Part shown: positions 28,407 to 38,135 of the stretch, piece after piece
Layout of the letters: each line of letters opens with the position of its first letter
Position numbering within the stretch: the stretch's first letter is position 1
Source of the DNA: Chara braunii
Taxonomy: Eukaryota > Streptophyta > Charophyceae > Charales > Characeae
Assembly (NCBI GenBank): GCA_003427395.1
Contig: BFEA01000289.1
Coordinates: 1,497,860 to 1,535,994, forward strand
Reading direction: 5' to 3'
DNA length: 38,135 bases
Position numbers and translations under genes: made by a program
Notes under the pieces: model-generated
What the model was told of the DNA's origin: nothing
The model's database searches: none
What the model saw: only the letters and a program-made list of their open reading frames with translations

Positions 28407-30513
28407 ATGACGCACTCTCACGTTGCAACGCCGGTGCCAACCTTAACCTCTGGACCAAACTCAATCACAGGTTCCCCCCCAGGATCAGCATCTGGACATG
28501 CCTCAGGCTCAGACTCAGGATTTGCCTCGAGCACAGCCAAAGGACACACCTCAACAACGGACTCAAGAAAAATGTGCTTCCAAAACGAACAAGACCCAAG
28601 TTAGGAAGTGCTCAACTTGATGATCAAAGAGACAAGAATCAAACCAGTAATTTCAAACGAAATCCCGAAAATCGGCAAGGAAGAGGAAGCGGAGGTGGAA
28701 GTTTGGGAATACCCAAAGGAACAACTCCCAGTGCTTGATAAGTTCTATGAATCTCATGCAGTCGCCTGCTCATTCCCAGCTAAACTAAAGCATCTACCAC
28801 CCACGGAAAAAAGGAGGAGGATCCGTGAAGCACTACAGAGCATAGAAAGCCTGAGAACCACTGAACCCAAAGTTGCCTACCAACAGAGAGGAAGGAACCC
28901 AGTCACAGTATTATCCGCCTACCCAGATTACACCACGTACCTGGTATCGATTCAAGCTCTGTATTGCGAGGGTTCAGTCGTTTCTATCAACAAACGAAGA
29001 CCCAACAGATCAGCACCATAGGGGTCTTCAAGACACAGGCAATCGCTGATGTTCAAGCATTTCTGGATCGAATTTGACAATCTAACGGACGGTGTGCATC
29101 GCATCGTGGAAGACAGACTAAAAGATTCCCACCCCCAATGCCCCCTGGTTGAGTGGGTTTCCTCAACACCCGACTTCCTAACTCCAAGCACCAACTCTAG
29201 AATAGTTTGTGTCGAGCTCAAAGCAAGCAACCCTCCTGACCTTCCTGACAAATGGTTCTTCAGGATAGGTCAACAGATCCAAACTGTATACATCTCCATG
29301 AAAGCGAATCCCATGTGCTTCAGATGCTGAATCAAAGGACACATGGGAAACGATCCTCACTGCCCCCTGAACAACAGAAAGGGAGATGGAAAAGGACTGC
29401 ACCCCTCGATGTTGGTTGAAGCAGAAACATTGAAGGGCACTGGATCATCAATGACCCAGCCTATGCAGGCTGGGTTTTCGATGACCTCAAGGAAATCCCA
29501 GCTTGGATCTGGACTCTGTCAAACTCAGAGCCAACATGCAAACCTGACGTGTTCCCCCCTCATGGGAGCAGATGGCAGATGAATGGAGGGAAAAGGAACG
29601 ATAGATCCACCCACAAATATGACAACTTCACCTTGGGACACACACTCCACCTTGAATAGACAATGCACAAGAACCAAATCCTGAGCGAAGTACACAGCAT
29701 GGGGAAAGAAGCAGAAAAATCCTACCTCGAAAATCTGGAGTCTAGAGGCAACCTGGCAGCCAAGAACAGGTCCAAAAGCACCACTGGTCAACCCAAAAGG
29801 AAAAACAAAGGAGAGGAGGACGAAGCCAAGGAATCAGACAAATCCCCAATAAAAAAAAAGTGTAGGGAAGGGGACTCCTCATCTGATGACAGTACCAGTG
29901 GCATGCACCTAGACATTCCACTCCCAACAAAGACAACAAATGACAACCATGACAGTTCAATGGAGGACGACTCACACAGCACACTAGAATGATTGGACGA
30001 GTACATCATTTCGCCGAGATCTCGCCACGACCTGGACTTGGAAATTCGGTTGGCACATGCAAGACACATAAGCAGTCTAAAAGAATCTACCACTGCGAAT
30101 AACCCTACAGGCTTTCCCACCTTCCCAAACCCCTACGAAACTCGTCAATCTGAAAACAACTTTTCAGAATTTATGGCATCTAAGTACGTGGACAAGAGTG
30201 AAGAGGGGATGGAAGCGAACTGGGAGAGACAACCAACCAAACAACCATTTGGCCAGCCTCTTACCTGAATGAAGCCAAAGAGATGACAACTCAAGAGGAG
30301 CGGGTTACCAGTAGTCTTGAAGAACAAGGAACACACCTCACTGAAGAGGGGAAGATGAGAGTTCTAGCCATGGAGCTACACAATCAGCCGAAAAAACCTG
30401 AAGGAGGAGAAGAGGAGAAAAATCGCAATCCTCGAGAGGCAAACAAGACACCTCGAGGAACAAAACCAGGAACTGGGGAAAATCTTTCCCTCCCTCAAAA
30501 GATTGGCAGATGA
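28407..30513 (+). pseudogene. LINE ORF1 (nucleic-acid-binding protein), broken
   Basis: A Ser/Gly/Thr-rich N-terminus (from 28407) is followed in the same phase by segments at 28608-29021 (YPKEQLPVLDKFYESHAVAC, then HLPPTEKRRRIREALQSIES) and 29049-29330, separated by TAG at 28602 and 29019. Around 29319-29372 a retroelement-type zinc knuckle reads MCFRC-stop-IKGHMGNDPHC, with TGA (29328-29330) inside the finger. After a phase change come a Lys-rich part (29663-29992: QPKRKNKGEEDEAKESDKS), a stop TGA at 29990, DEYIISPRSRHDLDLEIRLA, and after another shift a Glu/Lys-rich tail to 30513. ORF1 proteins coat LINE RNA. At least four stops and two shifts make this copy dead. Confidence 0.65.
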
Positions 30514-30579
30514 AAACCCATCAGAACTGGTAGTGGTAGCCAGGATTGATGCCATCACACTCTCCCCTCAGTCCTAATC

Positions 30580-31047
30580 ATGCCTTTTCACTTCAACAAG
30601 AAAAAAAGTGGGTGGCAGATCGTGGTCAAACCATCCCTGTCCATTATCACAACCCATGATTCTGTTAAAGTGCCTCCCTTCTTGAGAGCAAATGTTGCAG
30701 ATCAGCAGCCCTTGCTCATCTACAAGAACTGGCAGGATAAGAGCTTGAACGTGGTATGGGAGGATGAAAAAGACAAATCCCACTTCAGGGACATGAATCC
30801 TATCATGGCTATCTACGACCAGCAAGTTGAATTGAGAGACGGTTTGCAATGGAAATCATGGGATCTTATCTGTGAAATCACATACCAACTGTTGGGACAA
30901 GAGGAAGAAGTGGACAGAATCGCATACAGTATGGCAGCGTTCATGAGAGAGGAATGGCTGGGAAAGAGCGAGGAGGCCCCTCTGGGTAGGGCAAAGAAGG
31001 AAAAGGAGATAAAGGACAAAAGGTTGGCAGAGTTCAAAGCCTCCTAG
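30580..31047 (+). CDS. 155-codon frame between LINE ORF1 and ORF2, function unknown
   Basis: A clean frame that starts MPFHFNKKKSGWQIVVKPSL and contains KNWQDKSLNVVWEDEKDKSH, LICEITYQLLGQEEEVDRIA and a basic C-terminus (RAKKEKEIKDKRLAEFKAS). It is open where both neighbours are full of stops. It could be the last part of ORF1, an N-terminal extension of ORF2, or a separate small protein. ORF2's endonuclease motif begins 165 bases after its stop. No known domain is recognised. Confidence 0.45.
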   Translation: MPFHFNKKKSGWQIVVKPSLSIITTHDSVKVPPFLRANVADQQPLLIYKNWQDKSLNVVWEDEKDKSHFRDMNPIMAIYDQQVELRDGLQWKSWDLICEITYQLLGQEEEVDRIAYSMAAFMREEWLGKSEEAPLGRAKKEKEIKDKRLAEFKAS

Positions 31048-31211
31048 ATCCATTACCAGCCCCAAAGCAGAGATAACTATCTAAACAGATAATGGAAGAT
31101 CCAGCAGATAGCTTCACCGACAGAGGGGTTGGGCACTGATCAAAGAGACTCAAACCCACTTCCGACGCAAACATTGCAAAAGAAATCAGGAAACAACCTG
31201 AACTATCTATC

Positions 31212-32195
31212 ATGTCCTAGAATGTCAACGGTCTGGCCTCCATACTAGACAACCCAGTCAAATGGAGGAACCTAACGGAAACCATGCGATGGTTTGGGCA
31301 AAACCCCCCAGACATAACTTGCCTCCAGGAAACACACCTAACCAACAATTAGGAACACAGAAAGATACAACTGGCGATCCTAAAGAAGCTATATCTCGTC
31401 AAATCTGCAGTTTGGACTAACGCAACACCGAACGGCTCGGCAGGCACGGTCATAGTATTACACCAGAGATCTCCTCCTAGCAACGACATCGAAGTGCTTT
31501 CCACATCACAGGATCACACATCAGGCAGATGGGCCAAAATCGATATCAAACTCAAAGAAGAGAGAATATCAGTCATAGGCATTTACGGACCGAATGCACC
31601 GTAGGAAAAAAAACACTTCCTCGTTACCTTAGAACAACTCTTCCCCATCCACAATCACGACATCATAATGGGAGACTGGAACTCGGTCCAAGCCTCGTCA
31701 CAATCCAATAGTGAGAACCTAAAAGACTTCATCACGAGGAAGAACCTTACTGACCCATACCGTCTCTTATCACCAAACATAAAACGTTTTTCCTATGTTA
31801 GGAAAACTACACTAGGAAGAACATCTTTCTCAAGAATTGATTTCTTCCTAACCTCGGAGTCCCTCTCAGGTACCATATTAAGTTGCAACATAATGAGCAA
31901 CCCCTATCACAAAGGCCTAGACCACAAAGCTATCACCCTCTCCCTGAGGCTTACCAAAACAGAATATACTGGTAAAAACTTGTACTGGTTTAACAACGCT
32001 CTATTATCCTCTTATGACTTCCAAACTGAGTTGGCCAAAATCCTAAGTTCACAAACAAAAATAAATCTAGAAGAAGACATATTTACCAAATTCCCTCAAA
32101 TAGTAAGTAACATTAGCCTGAAAGTGTCACAATCCTCTAGAAGATTAGCAACACGAAGAAAGGAGCGGAAAAAAAACATTACAGAACGTTATTGA
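31212..32195 (+). pseudogene. LINE ORF2, APE-type endonuclease domain, with in-frame stops
   Basis: The phase holding ATG 31212 reads MS-stop-NVNGLAS, where the TAG (31218-31220) replaces the Trp usual in the W-N-V-N-G motif. Further stops lie near 31348 and 31602. Endonuclease motifs follow in order: ITCLQETHL, ISVIGIYGPNAP, IIMGDWNSVQ (Asp and Asn of the active site, about 31662-31690), SRIDFFLTS and NPYHKGLDHKAITL (final Asp-His). The enzyme would nick target DNA to prime reverse transcription. The stretch to 32195 (TGA) is the endonuclease-RT linker, ending in a basic segment (RRLATRRKERKKN). Confidence 0.82.
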
Positions 32196-32246
32196 AATAG
32201 CGAAAACAAATCTTCAAAGAAACACAAACTCGCCTCTTTATGCGAA

Positions 32247-33532
32247 GTGTTCTCTAAAGCCAAGGAGGAACTAGCGGAATGGACCAAGCTCAAACTAAGG
32301 GGTATGCAACTCAGGACCAAAATCAAAGATTGGGAACTAAACGAAAAAATGTCCAAATTCTTGTTTCAAAGCATCAAATCCAATGCCAAGAATGTGAAGA
32401 TTGAGTATCTACTAAATGAACAAGGAATCCCGACCTCCGAAACGACGCAACTAATAAGCATAACAACCAACTTCTACAAGGACCTCTACACCAGCAAATC
32501 CCCAATAGAAGGTTCCAACGTAACCTCAAGAGCCAGGTCGAAATTCTTAAACTATCTTGATCGCTCCTTGTCAATCAAAGTAGCCAACTCACTAGAAAAA
32601 CCCATAACATTGGAAGAGCTCCACACAACCCTCAAAGACCTAAAACCTAACAAAGCTCCAGGCAGAGACGGCCTATCAAAAAAATTTTGGATGGCAAGTT
32701 GGCACACCCTAGGCCCCCTGCTCCAAAACTTTCTTAGCAGGGCCTAAGAAGAAGAATCACTAGGACCCACCCTTAGTACGGGAGTTGTGACCCTCCTTTA
32801 CAAAAAGGGAAGCTAGGAGGACATAAAAAAAATATAGGCCAATATCCTTCTTAAATGTCTCCTACAAAATCCTTGCCAAACTCCTAGCCTCCAGAATCAA
32901 TAAAATCATAGGAGGCTGCTTCCACCTCGATCAAACAGGTTTCATCCCTGACAGACTACTTCTAGACAATGTAATGACCCTCACCGAAATAACTAGGATA
33001 TTAAATCAAAAGAAAGTCAAGACAACGATCCTCTTTTTAGACTTTGAGAGAGCTTATGATCAAGTAATCTGGTATTTCCTTCAATCTTGCATGGAGAAAA
33101 TGGGGGTGGGACCAGTCTTCATGAAATAAATAAGAATACTTTACAACGACGCCCAGGGCATAGTCCAAATCAACGACTTCCTGTCCAACCCCTACAATAT
33201 GTCAAGGTCGGTCAAGCAAGGTGACAACATGGCAGCACCTATCTTTCTATTTGTAATGGAAGCCATCGCAGCCTTCCTGAGAAATGACCCCTCCATAGAG
33301 AGACTAGTGAACGTTAAGGATGAAAGAGGAAAACTACTACACTTACCTACCACCCTCCTTTTCGCAAACGACCTTATAGTTCTTAGCAGAGCATCCAATG
33401 CATCGTTTCAAGCCCTAACAAATGCAATGCAAGCATTCCAACTGGCCTCCGAAATGAAAGTGAACTGGAAAAAAAACAATAGGCTGGTGGCTAGCAGATT
33501 CCCCACCACCCATTCAACTCACCCCCGAAGGA
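32247..33532 (+). pseudogene. LINE ORF2, reverse transcriptase domain, frameshifted, catalytic Asp lost
   Basis: The first part (32247-32747) keeps the phase of the endonuclease and has SIKSNAKNVKIEYLLNEQGI and LEELHTTLKDLKPNKAPGRD, the standard N-terminal RT motifs. After stops at 32745, 32812 and 32835 the phase changes near 32830 to read RPISFLNVSYKILAKLLASR, TGFIPDR, ILFLDFERAYDQV (first catalytic Asp, about 33040), a TGA-free region broken by TAA near 33127, SRSVKQGDNMAAPIFLFVME, and FANDL. The family has F-A-D-D here; AAC at 33367-33369 replaces the first Asp codon, a G-to-A change. The minus-strand relative still has FADD. Confidence 0.85.
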
Positions 33533-35460
33533 ATGCTATGGGCGGATCCGTTCGCCCCCTTCCGTTTCCTAGGGATTAACCTCAACACGAAAGGTTGCCA
33601 CAATGCATCAGCAACGTCCCTATTATCTTCCATGATCAACAGAATGCACACATGGAAAGGAATCCACATATCACTACTAGGAAAAGTTGTAGCACTAAAC
33701 AACTCGATTCTAGCCATGATGTGGTACACCACCTCTATTTGGTTCCCATCTGACGAATTCCAAAGCCAAATTAGGAAAAAGGCAGCAACCTTTCTATGGA
33801 CAGGCAATCCAGACAACGACCACTTCATCCACGAGGTAGCCTGGCAAACGATCACCGAACCCAAAACCAAGGGTGGCCTTGGTCTCATAGACCCATGTCG
33901 TCAGATCCAGGCCCTCCAAATCAAATGGATCCTTAGACTATCCCTCCAAGACAACCTCCAGTGGACACCCTTAGCCCTAAACCACATTAGGGAAATAGCC
34001 CCTTTCAAATCTCCCAAGAACATGACAGGTCTCTTCTGGATCTTCAACAAACATTGGGCACTCCTCGTAGACAAAAAAAAGCACACCCCCATTTCGATAC
34101 AGGTAGATAACCACGATCCGGAACCTTCAAAATCCCTCTGGGCCCAGATCCTACGCAGCTGGAGAAACATATTTCCAGAAAACAGATCAGGCCCCAAAAG
34201 GAGAGACGAAGTCTTAAAACAACCCCTCTTTGGCAACCCCTGGACCAAAAACGAGAAAGGCACAAACTTTTCTCTCTCCAAATCTGAGGCTAAATGGGGC
34301 CATTGGGTAGAAAGAGGGGTATGGCAGATCCAACATATCTGGAACGAGGTAGCAAACGAATGAAAATCTGAGAAGGAACTCAGGCCAACCCTGAAGGGTT
34401 TACATCACCTGCAAACGAACATTAACCAGATCATAGAAAGCATCCCCATGCAATGGAGACGCCTACTACGATCTGAAAAGAGATGGCAATATGGAGATAG
34501 GGCCTCAATAAAGGATCCGGGAGAAGTTCAGGAAGTTCTCAGATTTAAAAACTACGAAAACCTGAATAACAATTGGATCTGCTGCGACATTTTTCCTCTC
34601 AAGGAACCAGGGAACCCAGCAAGCTACCTTAATGCAGAAAGCAGAGCAGAAGGCACCTTCAAAACAAGCACCCTACGAAGAGTAAGAGTCATCGTAAGGG
34701 AAAGAAACAAGGTTTTCAAACCACAGTCAAGTATGCAAGAAGTCGAAATAGATCCAACAGAGGGACCTGGAGCACCCCCATCCAAAGAGCCACTATACCA
34801 CGACTCCACAAAATAACTAACTACACCCCAAGACTAGGATACCATCTTCTTTCTAAACCCATCTCAATAACCAATATCCTGCAAAAAAGATGGTCAAAAG
34901 AAGAACCCACTATAACAGACTCACAAATAACCATACCCTGGTCATCAATCTTCTGCACTAAACCGGTCAGACCAGCCAGCCTACTTTGGTTGATCCCATA
35001 CAGGGCAGTGCCGGTCAACCACTGGTTGGCACAGACACGCAATAAGGCAAACCGAACAGATCAAGATTCTTGGTGCAAAGTCTGCAACCAACAGAGGCCG
35101 GAAACACTTAACCACTGCTTTATCGATTGCCCAGAAGCCAGAATCATATGGCAAGAGATGGAAATCATATGGAAATCCCTCTCTCACAAGTCCGTCACGA
35201 TAAGTCCCGCCACAATTTTCCTCGACGTAGATCAGAACCCGCCCCTCAAAGGCTTCGAGGCTTTCTTCTTCATACTTATCAGGAAACAAATCATTTGGGG
35301 CCTATGGAAAAGAAGGTGTGAACTAACCTTTGGCGATTGTCCTATTACACCCCAGAACCCACTCAACACAATAAAACATACAATAGAAACGGAACTACAG
35401 GTTCTCTGGACCAAAGCCCTAAAACAAATAAACAGTGCCCCCGACAAAAAACAGAGTTAA
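33533..35460 (+). pseudogene. LINE ORF2 C-terminal region with zf-RVT-like domain
   Basis: A 276-codon frame (33533-34363) carries the RT thumb and connection (FRFLGINLNTKG, LLGKVVALNNSILAMMWY, GGLGLIDPCRQIQALQIKWI). After TGA 34361 it continues in phase to 34816 (ESIPMQWRRLLRSEKRW, MQEVEIDPTEGPG). A phase change near 34830 then gives LLWLIPYRAVPVNHWLAQ, SWCKVCNQQRPETLNHCFID (C-x2-C..H-x3-C zinc-binding pattern) and LWKRRCELTFGDCPI, ending at the TAA of 35460. It aligns along its length with the minus-strand copy, which supports these readings. Confidence 0.85.
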
Positions 35461-35734
35461 TCCGTAAATTCTCAACTGCAAAATTAGGATCTGGCCTTTG
35501 AGGAGAAATAAAAAATGACTACTTAGTCCTCGAAAACTGGCTAACGCCACCACCAGAGCAGAACACGTTTTCATCTCCCCCCTCACCAACACTCCATCCC
35601 CCATCACAGTCAAACCTACCCATTGATTCCAACGCCTTCATTACACATCACACCGTATAACCCAGTAACTCTCCACCCACAGTCCCCGACTCAACCTCTC
35701 TTCCCTGAAAAAAAAAAAAAAAAAAAAAAAAAAA
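35461..35734 (+). other. LINE 3' UTR and poly(A) tail
   Basis: About 247 bases without a frame after the ORF2 stop, ending in A27 (35708-35734). DNA beyond (C-rich, then unrelated) shows no LINE similarity, so the A-run is taken as the 3' end. Confidence 0.65.
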
Positions 35735-36392
35735 GGGAACAGACAGCCCTACATGCCCTCCAGCCCCCCCCCCCCCTCCACGTCCCACCCCACCGAAAAA
35801 TTCTACCACCCCCACTTGGCTATCCCGCACCTACTATGCTCCCCATGACTCCTGACATCCTTCCCCCGACGCTATACCCCCCCCCATAAGTAGATAAGGG
35901 ATGAGTGTTTAGGGTTTAGCGTTTGAGGGAAAAACAACTTATTAAAATTAGAAGCCTAAAACGCAGTCTAAGGCTAAAGAGCACTACAGTGCATAGAAAG
36001 GTAAGGCTAGGGTCATAGATAAGGGCGCAGATGAAGGCTGAACTAGCTCTACCAGCAATCCACACAGATCTGACAGCCATACAGCTGAGAGGAAAAGCTA
36101 GAGTCAGCCATATAGGCAGGCCTTCAGCAATGACAAAACAGGTCCATAAGTCCGGGAGGCCTTCCAAGTCCAAGAGAACGTCAAGCAGGCTAACCTAGGC
36201 AGGGGTGAAGGGTGGTACATCCTTCCTTGGGAAGTAACCAATGCTGCCTTTCAGGCCTTCCTACTGTAAGGGGGAGGAGTGTGTGTGAGTACCCATTGTA
36301 ATTATTTCTGACTTGCCGGTGGAATAGGAACCGGACTGAGGCTCCCCAGAATGGAAAAGGAGCCAGAACCGTAAGGTTCTGTTTTAAATATA
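35735..36392. other. Unassigned segment
   Basis: C-rich patches (35766-35778, 35877-35885), then TTTAGGG-TTTAGCG-TTTGAGGG at 35908-35929, which resembles two to three degenerate plant telomere units but is too short to be called one. The rest shows no gene or structure. Confidence 0.35.
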
Positions 36393-36512
36393 TATATATA
36401 TCGTCACAAATAGAACTGCCCGGTAAACCGTAGGCAGAGAGAGAGAAGAGGATATATATATCGTCACAAACAGAACTGCCCGGTAAACCGTAGGCAGAGA
36501 GAGAGAAGAGGA
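36393..36512. repeat. Two tandem copies of a 60-bp unit
   Basis: 36393-36452 and 36453-36512 are almost identical; I see a T/C difference at 36411 against 36471 plus minor edge variation. The unit holds (AT)n, ATCGTCACAAA, GCCCGGTAAACCGTAGGC and (GA)n. GGTAAACC and GCCC..GGC give it internal dyad symmetry. Confidence 0.92.
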
Positions 36513-36952
36513 CATACAAAAAAAAAAAAGATTCCGCAGTTGAGGAACCCCTTGCTCTCAGTGCTTCGCATCCTGGAAAAAAAAAAAAAAAAACTTGGAA
36601 TCACAACGAAAGGAGTCGAAGGACTTTGAAACAGACAGGCTTTGGGAAGAGGGAGTGACATAGGTTTTGGCAGAACGGAGAAGGAAGTACTGTTACTCAA
36701 AGGTGTGTAGTGGGAAGCTGGGTTGGAGTTACATAACGAGTGGCTGAGATGGGCTTGGACAACAGTTAAAGAGTTCAGGGTGAGCGACAACGGAATCCTC
36801 TCTTGCTTGAGCAGAGAGGCTAGGGAGGTGATGAGCAGGCAATCATACCTGAATGTCGCGAACACCTTCTGTTATCTGCGAGATGAGGTACCTAACGGTG
36901 TTCATCTATGTTTGATGTCTGTGCTCTTAGTTTGTCCTTCACTCCCCCCGTT
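36513..36952. other. Unassigned segment with short A-runs
   Basis: A-runs at about 36519-36530 and 36577-36593. A 93-codon plus-strand frame (36723-37004) has no recognisable domain, and I do not call it a gene. Confidence 0.3.
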
Positions 36953-37225
36953 TGCTGCTGATCAATGGGTGATTGGTTGCCATTGCTTCCTGCTATTCAC
37001 ATGAGCACGTGTGTGTATGGCATGTTGTTCTACCCTCGTTCTCGCCCCACGGTGGCACGGTCACCATTGCTTTGAGATGTCTGCTGTGCCATTATCTGAT
37101 CCATCCATCCATCAGGGATTTGCACTGAGAGGTTACACACCTGTGCCGGATGGTCTCTACATGTTTGCTCCCACTTGCTGCTCCTCCATGATTGACTGGT
37201 TGCCATTGCTTCCTGCTAATCACAT

Positions 37226-37277
<52 letters not shown>

Positions 37278-37429
37278 TATGGCACATTGTTCTCCCCGTG
37301 CCCTCACACCATGGTTACCATTGTGTTGAAATGTCCTCTCTGCCACCATGCGATCCATCCATCCATCACACAGTCGCTGAGGTTATTGCACCTCTGCAAG
37401 GTGGTCCTTTCATTTGGTGGTTGTCACTC
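36953..37429. repeat. Tandem duplication, about 223-bp period, with (GT)24 in the second copy
   Basis: Copy A (about 36953-37175) and copy B (about 37176-37429) share GGTTGCCATTGCTTCCTGCT (36975 and 37198) and GATCCATCCATCCATCA (37098 and 37352). The offset grows from 223 to 254 bases because copy B carries (GT)24 at 37228-37275 where copy A has only CACGTGTGTGTATGG. Confidence 0.8.
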
Positions 37430-38086
37430 AGAGGCAATCAGGGCCTCGCGCCTTGTAGCACCAAACCATGGAGCATGCTAACAGTACTGCGAGGATCAGG
37501 CTCTTCGGCAGGCCTTAGGGGCCCCAAGGCGGGCCAGATAAAATCGAGAGGCCCATTGTTGTCAATTTCGCATTTGGGGTTCAGGCAGTTGCGTAGTGTC
37601 AGTTGGTTGAAGGAACTCAGGCCACGGCCAGCCACACTTTGTTCGGCCTTCTAGGCCTTTCTTCGAAGCAGGCCCTGGGCCGCATCTGCAGCAGTATACA
37701 CGACGAGCAGTTGGAAGGCGTAACCAAACGGGGCCCAGGGCAATAGCAGCAGAGGCTCAGCCACCCGTGGCCTACCTGAAACTTCAGGGCATAGGCCCAG
37801 CCCAGCCAGGTAGCACCCAGGCCAGACTCTTTCCATATAGGAAAGAGCTCGCTGCGTGGTGGGGCATTCGGGCACTTGCTAGTTTGTGGCAGCACTGCTG
37901 GAGCGAGCGCTCGCGGGCTGCTGCTAGCGCAGAACAAGGTGTCGTGCACGTGCGGTTGTGTAGAAGTGAGGGTGCTGCTGAGGGCAGCGCCATAGCTCAG
38001 TTTCCATAGAGGCTTGGGTGCATGGCAAGGGGTAGTGGTGCTCTTCGTGCATAAGGGAGAAGACATAGGTGAAAGACAAGGGAGAA
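37430..38086. other. Unassigned segment
   Basis: Moderately GC-rich DNA with frames up to 149 codons on the minus strand but no domain. I see no RNA gene or element boundary. Confidence 0.3.
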
Positions 38087-38099
38087 GGGGGGGGGGGGG

Positions 38100-38135
<36 letters not shown>
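38087..38135. repeat. G16 run followed by (AG)n, cut by window end
   Basis: G-run 38087-38102, then AG units to about 38132. Confidence 0.95.

Larger units (their letters stand above)
27862..35734 (+). mobile_element. L1-type LINE, near full length, inactive
   Basis: Order on the plus strand: possible 5' UTR repeats, ORF1 with a CCHC motif, an intervening frame, then ORF2 with APE endonuclease, reverse transcriptase and a zf-RVT C-terminus, a 250-base 3' UTR and A27 (35708-35734). Domain order and absence of LTRs place it in the L1 group. The RT and C-terminal parts are homologous to the minus-strand LINE at 12490-15232. Many stops and phase shifts rule out autonomy. The left end is uncertain by some hundred bases. 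Confidence 0.8.

Noticed and set aside
35908-35929. Interstitial telomere repeat
   Set aside because: Only one exact TTTAGGG and two imperfect units; too short to support.

Overview
The window looks like intergenic chromatin of a large, transposon-rich plant or streptophyte-alga nuclear genome. I find no host protein-coding gene that I can defend. Almost everything recognisable is a retroelement, an organelle-like fragment, a retrocopied small RNA or a simple repeat. The acidic, arginine-rich 3' ORF of the first element and the style of its pol protein remind me of proteins annotated in the charophyte Chara braunii. That is a memory-based inference, not a search result. Eleven isolated N positions, all inside one LTR, suggest a draft assembly.

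Layout. (1) 1-11197: a Ty3/gypsy-type LTR retrotransposon on the minus strand. It reads, right to left, 5' LTR (about 8534-11197), tRNA-iMet-type primer binding site, gag, protease, RT-RNase H, integrase, an extra 3' ORF, and the end of the 3' LTR, which the window cuts at base 1. Its pol frame is open in one phase for 3.66 kb except for in-frame stops. (2) 11210-15232: a 5'-truncated L1-type LINE on the minus strand, interrupted at 13587-13928 by a short poly(A)-tailed insertion whose relative lies at 11210-11460. (3) 15233-18192: unassigned DNA, a perfect 12-base iMet-type primer-site match, two near-identical (CT)n(CA)n microsatellites, and between them an organelle-like block with a group I intron core (minus strand), an AT-rich AAA-ATPase-like fragment and a plastid-style stem-loop. 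(4) 18193-22400: a poly(A)-tailed U6 snRNA retropseudogene, two inverted-repeat structures, and many homopolymers and microsatellites.

(5) About 23000-26995: a second Ty3/gypsy element on the minus strand. Its gag is broken, but its pol survives as an open 557-codon frame in which protease and the reverse transcriptase catalytic half are joined directly to the integrase C-terminal, chromodomain-like tail. (6) About 27860-35734: a long, heavily mutated L1-type LINE on the plus strand (CCHC-type ORF1, APE endonuclease, RT, zf-RVT tail, 27-base poly(A)). (7) 35735-38135: tandem repeats of 60 and about 223 bp, (GT)n and a terminal G-run/(GA)n.

The coding parts do not work together as a host pathway. 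They are the usual retroelement modules: capsid, protease, reverse transcriptase, RNase H, integrase, or endonuclease plus RT. Almost all are inactivated. Interest lies in how they decayed (stop-only decay, catalytic-residue loss, an in-frame domain-deleting fusion), in the unexplained 3' ORF, in the group I intron and U6 copies captured in this DNA, and in the hairpin at 21511-21617.
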